Assembly: GCF_014646635.1 (NCBI RefSeq) | Contig: NZ_BMNQ01000033.1 | Location: 1-38,200 of the forward strand | Origin: Lentibacillus kapialis | GTDB lineage: Bacteria > Bacillota > Bacilli > Bacillales > Amphibacillaceae | Direction of reading: 5' to 3' | Length of the DNA stretch: 38,200 bases | Shown: piece after piece, positions 26,096 to 34,664 of the stretch | How positions within the stretch are numbered: the first letter of the stretch is position 1 | Layout of the letters: each line of letters opens with the position of its first letter | The notes under the pieces: generated by a model | What the model saw: the letters and a program-made list of their open reading frames with translations, nothing else | What the model was told of the DNA's origin: nothing | Databases searched by the model: none | Translations under genes and position numbers: made by a program

Positions 26096-26440
26096 TTGTT
26101 AAACGAGGAAAAGCAAGAACACTTCAAAAATCTGCTGCTGGAAATGAAAAACGAGTTAGAATTGAAAATGAAAACAGAAGATGAATCAGGCCCAAATGAT
26201 GCTACCGGCGATTTGGCCGATTACGACAATCATCCGGGCGATATGGGTACCGAACAATTCGAACAAGAAAAGGAAGCCGGAATGAACAGAGCAAGGTCTG
26301 AACACCTTGACGAAATTAAATCTGCGCTTGAACGCATTGAGAATGGCACATTCGGGATAAGTGAAAAATCCGGAAAACCTATACCGGAAGAGCGGCTTAA
26401 AGCCGAACCAACAGCAAGATACCGCGTTGACGAACAATAA
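26096..26440 (+). CDS. yteA: TraR/DksA-family protein YteA, cysteine-free
   Basis: 114 residues. A helical N-terminal half contains the family segment DYDNHPGDMGTEQFEQEKE. The C-terminal part, RIENGTFGISEKSGKPIPEERLKAEPTA, aligns with the DksA/TraR zinc-finger tail but has no cysteine at all, so it cannot bind zinc in the classical way. B. subtilis YteA, also next to menA, has lost most of these cysteines too. It starts at TTG, with AAGGAG overlapping the menI stop, giving tight coupling. Its role is unknown; DksA proteins bind the RNA polymerase secondary channel. Confidence 0.85.
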   Translation: MLNEEKQEHFKNLLLEMKNELELKMKTEDESGPNDATGDLADYDNHPGDMGTEQFEQEKEAGMNRARSEHLDEIKSALERIENGTFGISEKSGKPIPEERLKAEPTARYRVDEQ

Positions 26441-26534
26441 CGACATGACTCTCCCGTGTGACAGTTTTTTTATTAAGGCTCTTTTTATCCTCCTTTTTGA
26501 ACACGCACTAATAGCCTACGTTTAAAATTATAGT

Positions 26535-26568
26535 AAAATGGGACTGCCTATAAAGACAGTCCCGATTT
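26535..26568 (-). terminator. ribU terminator
   Basis: Stem GGGACTG / CAGTCCC (26540-26546 with 26557-26563), followed on the minus strand by ATTTTACT, just after the ribU stop. It may also stop readthrough from yteA. Confidence 0.75.
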
Positions 26569-26575
26569 ACTGTAG

Positions 26576-27172
26576 TTAAGCTGCCATATTTGTTTGTTTT
26601 TGTTCAATCCAGGTTTTCATTTTAATAAATAATGGAACAAACAATGCACCAATGACGATGCCTTTTATAAGATTGAACGGGAATATACCGGCCATTACTG
26701 CAGCCCATTTCACAGATTCTCCAGCCATTTCGGGTGCTCCGATAAACCATGCGTATGCCGGTAGTATCACAAAATAATTGAGCACACTCATGCCAAGCGC
26801 CATAATGATTGTTCCGCTTACCAATCCGGAAATAATGCTTTTCGTCCCTTTATATCTGTGATAAAGAAACGCAACAGGTACAACAAACATAATGCCTGCA
26901 ACAAAATTTGAAACAACGCCAATCGGATCGCCTGCACCTGAAATAATGAGATACAACAAATTTTTGATCCCTTCTACAGCAACTCCGGCTATAGGCGAAA
27001 AGATTAACGCAGCGATCAGTGCCGGCACTTCACTGAAATCAATCTTTAAATATGGCGGCAGAAAAGGCAATGGAAAATTCAAGAAAAACAACACGAGTGA
27101 AATCGTTCCTAATAATGCCACAATGATAAGCTTCAGCAAAGGTGATGATTGATCATTCTTTTGCAAGTTCAT
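26576..27172 (-). CDS. ribU: Riboflavin ECF transporter S component
   Basis: Membrane substrate-binding subunit that imports riboflavin with a shared EcfA/A'/T module. From the ATG at 27172 it has 198 residues with five to six hydrophobic segments and the RibU-type block LPPYLKIDFSEVPALIAALI. The RBS GAGGGAGG is close to this ATG; TTG two codons later or ATG four codons earlier are alternatives. The FMN riboswitch upstream supports the riboflavin assignment. The energising subunits are not in the window. Confidence 0.93.
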   Translation of the reverse strand: MNLQKNDQSSPLLKLIIVALLGTISLVLFFLNFPLPFLPPYLKIDFSEVPALIAALIFSPIAGVAVEGIKNLLYLIISGAGDPIGVVSNFVAGIMFVVPVAFLYHRYKGTKSIISGLVSGTIIMALGMSVLNYFVILPAYAWFIGAPEMAGESVKWAAVMAGIFPFNLIKGIVIGALFVPLFIKMKTWIEQKQTNMAA

Positions 27173-27297
27173 TTCCTCCCTCATCCTGATCGATTCACAT
27201 CTTTGATTGTTGATGAAGGGTGAGCCGTCTGTTAGCAAGCTGCCACAAACCTAAATAATATTTTTAATCCGCCTGGGCAAACCCGCATTCCCAATAT

Positions 27298-27332
27298 AAA
27301 AAACCCTAAAACCTATTCGGGGCTTTAGGGTA
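27298..27332 (-). terminator. Riboswitch-controlled terminator before ribU
   Basis: Minus-strand stem CCCTAAAGCC / GGTTTTAGGG followed by TTTTTTATA. It is the expression platform of the FMN riboswitch. Confidence 0.85.
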
Positions 27333-27381
27333 TCATTTAACAGAAATATCAAGGTACATAAGTACACCAATTTCTCGGCTT

Positions 27382-27528
27382 GTCATCTTCTCCCATCCAG
27401 ACTGTAACTGTCGGTTCCGGACTTACACCGGATCCACCGCTGTTCCTTGATAAAGCGGGTCACGGACTTGAAGCACCTTACGATACTCCTTACCGTCGGT
27501 CGGGAATTGCACCCTGCCCCGAAGATGT
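27382..27528 (-). promoter_or_regulatory. FMN riboswitch (RFN element) of ribU
   Basis: The minus strand starts CTTCGGGGCAGGGTG and continues with AATTCCCGACCGACGGTA, GGATCCGGTGTAAGTCCGG and GACAGT...CTGGATGGGAGAAGA. These are the conserved RFN blocks in the right order. FMN binding should form the terminator at 27298-27332 and switch off riboflavin uptake. Confidence 0.95.
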
Positions 27529-27553
27529 AGAATCGATATGTTATTTTAACTAC

Positions 27554-27582
27554 ATTATACAATGAAGAGGTGCATTTGAAAA
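27554..27582 (-). promoter_or_regulatory. ribU promoter
   Basis: Minus strand: -35 TTTTCA (27577-27582), 17-base spacer, perfect -10 TATAAT (27554-27559), about 20 bases before the aptamer. Confidence 0.7.
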
Positions 27583-27679
27583 GAGATAAATTCCGTTTTC
27601 TTAAAATAGTCAGTACGTATTGTTATCATCTACGTGATGTATCCAGGAATACAAAAAAATCAGAAAGACTGTAAAACAT

Positions 27680-27720
27680 AAAACACCCCGAAGTGCGGCA
27701 TCAGATACCCCGGGGCGTTT
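27680..27720 (-). terminator. bpr terminator
   Basis: Paired arms AAACGCCCCG / CGGGGTGTTTT around a loop, just after the protease stop codon on the minus strand, ending in a T-run. Confidence 0.75.
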
Positions 27721-27738
27721 GTTTATGACAAGTCCAAA

Positions 27739-30700
27739 TTATTCATCGTCAGTATTTATGAATAATTTGCCTTCTGCTGTCTGACGTGTTTCGTTGTCAA
27801 ATGCATCGACAACTTTCACTTCAATGGCGGCTCCTTCTCCCACAACATTACTAGTAGCCGTCCAGTAACCGACATAGTGTCCATCTTCCATTTCCATCAA
27901 TGGCAGTTCAGTTGCATTGGATAGCCTGGAAGTGGCATTTGTCAGTGGCATATGGATGAAGAATGTCGCATCTTGTCCCGGTTCACTATCAAATTCGATG
28001 CGTACACTTTCACCGGCTGCCAAGTTCTTGTCATGAGTCGGTGTTAAATTCTCAATTTTAGGTGCAACAAAATCCACATCTATTTTAGCCGTTTCTATTG
28101 CGGTATTGCCTGCCATATCAGTAGCTGTTACGTCAATTTTATTTTCGCCATTGTCGAGCAGGATCCGCTGTGAATAAGAACCATTCTCAGCTACATCCGT
28201 TTCGCGTCCATTGACATCAACCGTGTCAAGGTTGGCATCTTCAACAGTTCCCTCAACAGTTACGGTTTCACGATTTGTTTTATCCCCATCTTCAGGATTT
28301 TCAACCGTTATCTCAGGGGCAGCTGTATCCAATGTCACAGTAATAGGCTCTGACTCACCTGTTTGAGCCCCGTCCATCACCGAAACCGCTTTGAGTTCAT
28401 TTGCGCCCTCAGTCAGGTCTGCCGGGATTGAAAATTCACCGCTGTTACCAACCTCAGCTGCACCAGTTTCCTCACCATTATTCAGCAGCTGAACCGTCGT
28501 CGTTGGCGAAGCTGTTCCTTCAACCGTCACACTCGACCCGTTCGTTATCAGCCCTGCTTCCGGTGCAGTAATAACCGGAGCTTCAACCTCATAGCTGACG
28601 CGTGAGCGGATCATATAGTTCCCTTCATCAGACGGCGACTGTGACCAAGTACCGCTGACCTGCTGATAACTGCGTTCAGCATTTGGACTGCTTTCATCCG
28701 TTGCAAGTCCAGGGACGTTCGGGTTGTCACCTGTTTGAACATACACCATATAGAAATCGTCATCTACTGTGATGTTATGCTCACTCAAGTCAACAACTGT
28801 CCACTCATCAAGATCCCTGATGGCTTCTGCTTCGACAGGACCTGCGATTTTCTCACCAGGCATACCGTCTGTTCCGGAGGCATCCCATACTTCAACCGCA
28901 AATTCAGTACCACCCGGATTCGGGAATTCCGTGTTATAGAATTGGAAGACGCCATCTGTTACAACAGCTGAGTCTTCTCCCCCTGGCAGGGACATTTTAA
29001 CGGCCCATTTGTTGCCTGCATCATAATATGCACGGGCGTTTTCAACAGTGCCATCGTCATAACCAATTTCGCCGCCAGGATACGTGTAGAAAGGTTCTAA
29101 TGCGATGTCCTGTTCTACTTCATCATCAAGCATGATATCGACTTCTTTACTGTGATAATCGGCTGCCATCACTTTTAACGTATAGGTGCCCTCATAGCCT
29201 GTGATCGAATAGTTGCCATTTTCATCGGATTCAACAGGAGTCACGTTTGCATCCTCTTTAAGCAAAACGGTAGCCCCTTCAACTGGTTCACCTGTTTGTT
29301 CATCGGTAATGGTTCCTGACACTGTTGCCTGCGGTACTTCATCAAGCGTGAAATCGGCCTGCACTGTGCTATCGGCCTCTAGTGTAATGTTTTGCGCTTT
29401 GGATTCAAACCCATATGACTCAGCTTTCAATGTAAATGTACCGGAAGCATGAGACATTGAATACTCACCTGTAGCCGGGTCAGTTGCGACCGATCTGCCG
29501 CTCTCCAACACACTTACTTCAGCGTTCATCGGTAGCAAATCAGGATTTACATTACCTTCTTTTGCAGGTGGTGCTTCTTTTTTCGGTAAAGCAGGTTTTA
29601 TTTTATCCGGATCCACCTTTTCTTTTAAACCGGCTTTTTCACCCGACTTGATAACACCTAATCCCAGACCGTTTCCGTTATGAATACCGGTGAATAAACG
29701 ATTATTGTTTCCGCTATTCTCTTTCTCTTTTCCATTCTTGCCTTTGGATACCTTGCTGCTCTGTGAAGTATCCGATAAAGCAGCATCATCGATATACCAG
29801 CCATCACGTGTAACACTTCCGTCCGTTGTCACATTAAAGCCAATATAGATGCGCTGACCGCTGTATTCTGACAAATCAACTTCAGCACTTTCCCATCCAT
29901 CTGTTTTACCTTCCACTTGCATTAACTGTGTCCATTCCTCCTGGTCTGTTGAAACAAACACATGCCCAAAGTCATATGCTCTACCTGAATCATATTTTTC
30001 AAGGTTATACCATTGTTCAAATTGCAGATATGCTTCACCCTCGGGCATATCAATTGGCGGCATAACAAGTGTCGCATTCATATCACTGTTATAGTCGCCA
30101 TCCAGCCCAGTGGCATAAACATTTTCTCCTGATACTGCCTTACCGGGTCCGGATGTTGGCGCCCCTAACTCCCAATTGCTGTTCTCGCCAAATATGGTCC
30201 AGCCTGCCGGGGTGTTTTCAAAATCCTCTGAATAGCCGGTTGAAATTCCCGGTTTTACCTTAACGGTATAATCATCGCTCGTCACATCATTGTTACCAAA
30301 GTCGCGGATAGTCCATTTGTATGTCAGCGCATCTTCAGTGATTTGCTCACCTGGAATCGTTGCCAAATACGCACCTTCTTTAAAATCGCCGGATACACGG
30401 TCAGCGTCAATCGTCTGCCACTCACCGTTTTTATCTTGATATTGCAATTCGACCGATGCGACACTGATATTGTCACTGGCTTGAACATTCAAATCGAGAC
30501 CCATTCCGGCATATGTTTCAGTCGGTGCAGTATGATCAAAGACAGGTGCCTCATTGTCTTCTCCTTGCTTTGTCACCTGACCTTCAATCGTACCAATTCC
30601 CTCTTGCAGAGCAGAGACAGCGTCGTAAGCATTAACCAATCCGTGGCCAAACCCATTATTCGGGGACTCAGGATACGTCCCATCGGTTAATGGAATAGCC

Positions 30701-32139
30701 GAGTTCATCAAAACCTGCTCCATTTCATCAACCGTAATGCTGCTGTCCACTTGACGCAGTAGCGCAGCAACCGCTGAAACAGCCGGCCCTGCCATTGATG
30801 TCCCGCTCATTGAACCATATCCATCACCCGGTACAGAGGATCGGATACCTGCACCCGGAGCGGAAATATCCGGTTTGATTTCTTCATATGGTGAAGGGCC
30901 TTCTAATGAAAAACCGGCTAAATTATCGTCACTGTCTGTTGCACCTGTTGCGAAAGATTCCGGATAGTTTGCAGGTGCTGCAACCGATCCCGGACCGCCG
31001 GGATTACCAAGGCCAGTATTACCAGCCGAAAATTCAGGAAATATTTCAGCAGCCCGCCAGTTAATAACGACATCCCGATACCACTCATCGAGACCCGGTC
31101 CGCCACCCCATGAATTATTAACAACATCCGGCGCCAAATCGGCACGCGCATTTCCTCCCGAATCTGTCGGTGCCATGATCCACTCAGCAGCTTCGAGAAG
31201 ATCCACGTCAGTTCCGCCGGCTTCAGTAAATGCTTTCACTGAAATAAATTCAGCACCCGGCGCAACGCCGACCTGGTTAGAACCATCTGTTTCATGACCT
31301 ACCATCGTACCGGTAACATGAGTTCCGTGTCCCAAGTCATCATACGGCTCCGATTCGCCTGCAGTAGCATCAAACCAGTTATAATCGTGATCAACATCAC
31401 CGGTTGATGCGTCAAAGCCGCGATAGCTTTCTTTAAGAGCTGGATGATCCCATTGAACACCTGTATCGATACTTGCCACTACCGTTCCGGAGCCATCGAT
31501 ACCCATTTCCCATGTTTCCGGTGCGTTCACACGCTCCACATGCCATTCAACATTAGTAATCTCGGATTCCGGGGTCTTGGCATTTTTCGTCTCAGGTTTA
31601 AACAATGTCCGCGTTTCATTCGGCAAAATCTTCTCAACTTCCTCAAAACCAGCAATGTTTTCAGCAACTTCCTTCGTTGCTGTTACAGCCATGCCATTCA
31701 CAATATGATAGGAATGGACATTCGCCGCATTGCCTTTATCAATTTCCTTTTGCAAGAATGCTTTGACCTTCCGCTGTGATTCCATTGCCGTGGATTTCAG
31801 TTCCGAAATAACTGCAGAACGCTGCATGAATTCAGCTTTTTGTCCAGTCAAGTCAGCAGATTCGGCTTTTTTTACGGCTCTTTTCGCTACCTTCATGGAA
31901 TCTGCCTTTTCTTTAAATTTGACTAAAAATGTTACCTGTTCACTGTCTTTGAACTGCTTCTGAAGCCGATCGTTAACCTTCTTTGCAGCAATTTCCCGGG
32001 AGTTTTTGAATGCTTCATGTGGCTTGTTGTTTTTCTCGGCCGATTCGGCAAAAGCCGTTCCGGGAGCCATCAATGAAAAAACCATCAACATGGATGCCAC
32101 AATACTAAAAGCTCTTATTTGGCGCTTTTTCCTTGGCAT
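27739..32139 (-). CDS. bpr: Bacillopeptidase F, secreted S8 serine protease
   Basis: 1466 residues; B. subtilis Bpr is of similar length. A signal peptide (about 1-31, ending APGTAFA) leads into an I9-like propeptide (about 60-180). The subtilisin domain has the triad Asp225 (SIDTG), His271 (GHGTHVTG) and Ser448 (GTSMAGP), with the oxyanion asparagine in NNSWGGG. Behind it come an Ig-like segment, a MAM-like domain (EDFENTPAGW... to DGWYIDDAAL), a Lys/Asn/Gly-rich linker and two carboxypeptidase-regulatory-like beta domains (GTITDEQTGEPVEGATV). Ig-like repeats follow near the C-terminus. The RBS is GGGGAGG. Extracellular nutrient proteolysis is the likely role. No cell-wall sorting motif is seen. 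Confidence 0.94.
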   Translation of the reverse strand: MPRKKRQIRAFSIVASMLMVFSLMAPGTAFAESAEKNNKPHEAFKNSREIAAKKVNDRLQKQFKDSEQVTFLVKFKEKADSMKVAKRAVKKAESADLTGQKAEFMQRSAVISELKSTAMESQRKVKAFLQKEIDKGNAANVHSYHIVNGMAVTATKEVAENIAGFEEVEKILPNETRTLFKPETKNAKTPESEITNVEWHVERVNAPETWEMGIDGSGTVVASIDTGVQWDHPALKESYRGFDASTGDVDHDYNWFDATAGESEPYDDLGHGTHVTGTMVGHETDGSNQVGVAPGAEFISVKAFTEAGGTDVDLLEAAEWIMAPTDSGGNARADLAPDVVNNSWGGGPGLDEWYRDVVINWRAAEIFPEFSAGNTGLGNPGGPGSVAAPANYPESFATGATDSDDNLAGFSLEGPSPYEEIKPDISAPGAGIRSSVPGDGYGSMSGTSMAGPAVSAVAALLRQVDSSITVDEMEQVLMNSAIPLTDGTYPESPNNGFGHGLVNAYDAVSALQEGIGTIEGQVTKQGEDNEAPVFDHTAPTETYAGMGLDLNVQASDNISVASVELQYQDKNGEWQTIDADRVSGDFKEGAYLATIPGEQITEDALTYKWTIRDFGNNDVTSDDYTVKVKPGISTGYSEDFENTPAGWTIFGENSNWELGAPTSGPGKAVSGENVYATGLDGDYNSDMNATLVMPPIDMPEGEAYLQFEQWYNLEKYDSGRAYDFGHVFVSTDQEEWTQLMQVEGKTDGWESAEVDLSEYSGQRIYIGFNVTTDGSVTRDGWYIDDAALSDTSQSSKVSKGKNGKEKENSGNNNRLFTGIHNGNGLGLGVIKSGEKAGLKEKVDPDKIKPALPKKEAPPAKEGNVNPDLLPMNAEVSVLESGRSVATDPATGEYSMSHASGTFTLKAESYGFESKAQNITLEADSTVQADFTLDEVPQATVSGTITDEQTGEPVEGATVLLKEDANVTPVESDENGNYSITGYEGTYTLKVMAADYHSKEVDIMLDDEVEQDIALEPFYTYPGGEIGYDDGTVENARAYYDAGNKWAVKMSLPGGEDSAVVTDGVFQFYNTEFPNPGGTEFAVEVWDASGTDGMPGEKIAGPVEAEAIRDLDEWTVVDLSEHNITVDDDFYMVYVQTGDNPNVPGLATDESSPNAERSYQQVSGTWSQSPSDEGNYMIRSRVSYEVEAPVITAPEAGLITNGSSVTVEGTASPTTTVQLLNNGEETGAAEVGNSGEFSIPADLTEGANELKAVSVMDGAQTGESEPITVTLDTAAPEITVENPEDGDKTNRETVTVEGTVEDANLDTVDVNGRETDVAENGSYSQRILLDNGENKIDVTATDMAGNTAIETAKIDVDFVAPKIENLTPTHDKNLAAGESVRIEFDSEPGQDATFFIHMPLTNATSRLSNATELPLMEMEDGHYVGYWTATSNVVGEGAAIEVKVVDAFDNETRQTAEGKLFINTDDE

Positions 32140-32294
32140 ACTTATTCCTCCCCTTCAGATTTTTTGGAAGATGTTCCCGCAGATTGTCAATGTTTGAATT
32201 TCGGATCTTCTGCAGCTACCCTCCTTTCCTAAATAGTGTCTATGTCCATCATTGATGTCTGCATGGGGTGCTAATCTATGATGTTATTGTCACT

Positions 32295-32324
32295 ATAATA
32301 GATTCACAGGAAAAATTGTGTCGA
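32295..32324 (-). promoter_or_regulatory. Candidate bpr promoter
   Basis: Minus strand: -35 TCGACA (32319-32324), 18-base spacer, -10 TATTAT (32295-32300), leaving a leader of about 150 bases before bpr. Confidence 0.5.
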
Positions 32325-32673
32325 ATAGTGTCGTTTAATATCAAAATATTCTGAATTAATTATAAAGTAATGCTCATGCTATTTCTTTGCATCGACTAAA
32401 GTACCATTATTTGTAATATTTTAATTGCACATTCCTTCTTTACCCTTGATGTAACAATACTTCAAATATTACAGGTTCATTTCACCCATGGCCACCTTTT
32501 GTAATATAAGCAAAAAAAATGGGTAAATGACCCTACTAAAAATCATGTAAACTTTTTATTCATCTGAATTTCCCATAAATTAACATTAATTTGTACCTAT
32601 TTAAGATAAAAAAATATGGCATACACGTAAAAAGAGCTAGAAATCAGTCAGTTCATATCAGTACTTAATGACT
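32325..32673. other. AT-rich intergenic region upstream of bpr
   Basis: No ORF with an RBS and no RNA family is recognised here. Short repeats of TGTAATAT/ATATTACA type recur (about 32413, 32467, 32500). They might be regulator sites for the protease gene, but I cannot assign one. Confidence 0.4.
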
Positions 32674-32704
32674 AAAAGCCCCAAACCCTGGTTCGGTTTG
32701 AGGC
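32674..32704 (-). terminator. Terminator of the M42 peptidase gene
   Basis: Minus-strand stem GCCTCAAACC / GGTTTGGGGC followed by TTTTAG, about 20 bases after the stop codon. Confidence 0.85.
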
Positions 32705-32724
32705 CACATATGTTTTATTCGATT

Positions 32725-33780
32725 CTAATCGAGCGGATTCAAACTTTCTTCTCCGGTAAGGTTGCCTAACATCGTTACCAAAAGTTCTATTTCTTCGTCA
32801 ATATCTTTCAGACTGGATGTTTCTACCGGCGAGTGCATGTACCTCAATGGAAGTGATACGAGCGATACTGGCACGCCTGGCCCGGTCATTCGCATGCGAT
32901 CTGCATCTGTTCCTGTCATCCGTGGTGTCAGTTCATACTGTACTTTCATATTCAATTGACGGGCGGTTTTTTCCAGTAATTGATTGATTTTGATGTTGAC
33001 CGGTGCCCCTTTTGCCAGAACCGGGCCATCCTCAAGTCTGACATCGCCATGTTTGTTTTTATTAACGGCGGGATAATCGGTAGAAAATGTGACATCACAG
33101 GCAATTGCCATTGTCGGTTCCAAGCCTGCTGCTGCAAAATAGGCACCACCCATATTTGTTTCCTCATTAACAGTACTCACCGCATAAACACCGACATTAC
33201 AGCCTTTTTCAGAAAGTTGTTTTAAAACTTCGGCAATGATGAAGGCTCCTGTCCGATTGTCAAGACCACGGCCGGAAATGTAGCGATCCATCAATACTTC
33301 CGGCTCTGTTTTGTAAACAGCCAAATCGCCAATCTGAACATATTTCTCCGCTTCTTCCTTTGATTTATATCCGCAGTCAATGAATAAGTCCTCCAAGTTG
33401 AAATCGTCTTTTAGACCGCCATGATGCTGCGCATTCACACCTATAACGCCCGTTGCCCGGTCATTAAACCCAAGGATTGTGACCTTCATGCCAACGGCAG
33501 CCTTAGGGTTGATGCCACCCATTTTATCAAAATGTAAAAACCCATCATCATCAATGCGGTTTATGACAAGTGCAATTTCATCACAGTGGCCTGCAAGCAG
33601 TACTTTAAATGGTGCGTTGGGATTTAATACACCAATGGCATTTCCTGCATTATCCGTTCTAATTTCATCAGCAAAATTTTTTACGTAATTTATCCATTTC
33701 TTCTGAATTGCCATCTCTCTGCTCGATGGCGAGGGCGTATTTAAAAGTTCCATCAAAAATTCCCTGTTCCCCTGATTCAT
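32725..33780 (-). CDS. M42 family metallopeptidase (glutamyl aminopeptidase/endoglucanase-like)
   Basis: 351 residues, cytoplasmic, no signal peptide. It carries the metal and catalytic sites of M42 peptidases: AGHCDEIAL (His65, Asp67), GRGLDNRTGA with the bridging aspartate, VNEETNMGG with the catalytic glutamates, ACDVTFSTD, and MHSPVE near the C-terminus. Relatives (PepA, FrvX, YsdC) form dodecameric aminopeptidases that trim peptides. The strong RBS AAGGAGG lies before the ATG. It diverges from the thioredoxin-like gene. The exact substrate preference cannot be read from the sequence. Confidence 0.93.
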   Translation of the reverse strand: MNQGNREFLMELLNTPSPSSREMAIQKKWINYVKNFADEIRTDNAGNAIGVLNPNAPFKVLLAGHCDEIALVINRIDDDGFLHFDKMGGINPKAAVGMKVTILGFNDRATGVIGVNAQHHGGLKDDFNLEDLFIDCGYKSKEEAEKYVQIGDLAVYKTEPEVLMDRYISGRGLDNRTGAFIIAEVLKQLSEKGCNVGVYAVSTVNEETNMGGAYFAAAGLEPTMAIACDVTFSTDYPAVNKNKHGDVRLEDGPVLAKGAPVNIKINQLLEKTARQLNMKVQYELTPRMTGTDADRMRMTGPGVPVSLVSLPLRYMHSPVETSSLKDIDEEIELLVTMLGNLTGEESLNPLD

Positions 33781-33813
33781 AACAAATACCTCCTTGGTAA
33801 AATAACCACGTCA

Positions 33814-33822
33814 ATCATAGCA
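33814..33822 (-). promoter_or_regulatory. Candidate extended -10 promoter of the M42 peptidase gene
   Basis: The minus strand has TGCTATGAT, an extended -10 (hexamer 33814-33819), about 33 bases before the ATG. No clear -35 is present. Confidence 0.4.
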
Positions 33823-33963
33823 GATTTTCTGAGAAAATGCGTGAAACAGTGAATCGAACGCTTTATTACACATCACAACTGGATAGACCAAACGCTTTTG
33901 TTTACGGAGATTCGGTGATTGGGTACACTTTACTCAAAAGTTTAATAAGGAGTGGTAGACTGT

Positions 33964-34527
33964 ATGAACTTGAATCAATGGTTTGAAAAAGGTATGGATC
34001 CAGACATCTACATTGAGTCTATGGATGAAAACAAAGAAAATCTGTTACACATTTACGATAACTTTACACCACCTGCACATGAAGACTTTATAGAGCGGCT
34101 CGCAAAAAAGAACTTACGCGTTATTGTTCTGACAGAAGATTGGTGCGGCGATGCCATGTTGAATATCCCAATTTTACTTCACATAGTGGAACGGGCTGAT
34201 ATGCCGGTCAAATTTTTACTGCGCGATCAGAATCTTGAACTAATGGATCAATATCTGACGAACGGAAAATCACGCTCCATACCCATTTTCATTTTTATCG
34301 ATGATAAGGGAAATGAAGTAGCTAAGTGGGGGCCCAGAGCCGACAAAATACAAGAATTTGTCGATGAATCCACAAAAAAACTGCCACCCAAAAAGAATGA
34401 AGACTACAAAGCAAAAGCAAAAGAAATGTATCTGTTTATTTCAAAAACGTTTAAGGATAATCACGATTTATGGCAGGACGTTTATGCGAGTATACAGTCC
34501 ACAATCGAAGACAGAACAGACCTTTAA
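33964..34527 (+). CDS. Thioredoxin-fold protein with a single cysteine
   Basis: 187 residues from the ATG at 33964, eleven bases after AAGGAG. The central part reads like a thioredoxin fold: a strand LRVIVLTEDW, the active-site position EDWCGDAML (Cys61), a strand VKFLLRD and a cis-Pro loop SIPIFIF. The second cysteine of CxxC is replaced (CGDA), and there is no other cysteine in the protein, so intramolecular disulfide exchange is excluded. It resembles Firmicute thioredoxin-family proteins of unknown role. It lies upstream of the K+ channel gene with 137 bases between. Confidence 0.8.
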   Translation: MNLNQWFEKGMDPDIYIESMDENKENLLHIYDNFTPPAHEDFIERLAKKNLRVIVLTEDWCGDAMLNIPILLHIVERADMPVKFLLRDQNLELMDQYLTNGKSRSIPIFIFIDDKGNEVAKWGPRADKIQEFVDESTKKLPPKKNEDYKAKAKEMYLFISKTFKDNHDLWQDVYASIQSTIEDRTDL

Positions 34528-34664
34528 ACGGCTGGTGCGTATAAGTGTTCACTCCCTTTGCCAATACTAACGATGTGGGACATGATTTAATCAGTGGGAA
34601 GGTTTTTATCTCCCACTGCCCATTATATGCGGAAGATAAATTGTTAGAGGCAAAGGTGACAGAT

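Noticed and set aside
26441-26534. Terminator for yteA at the T-run near 26466
   Set aside because: The T-run is present, but I could not find a stable stem in front of it.
27380-27565. 61-codon open frame over the FMN riboswitch
   Set aside because: The sequence is the conserved RFN aptamer on the other strand.
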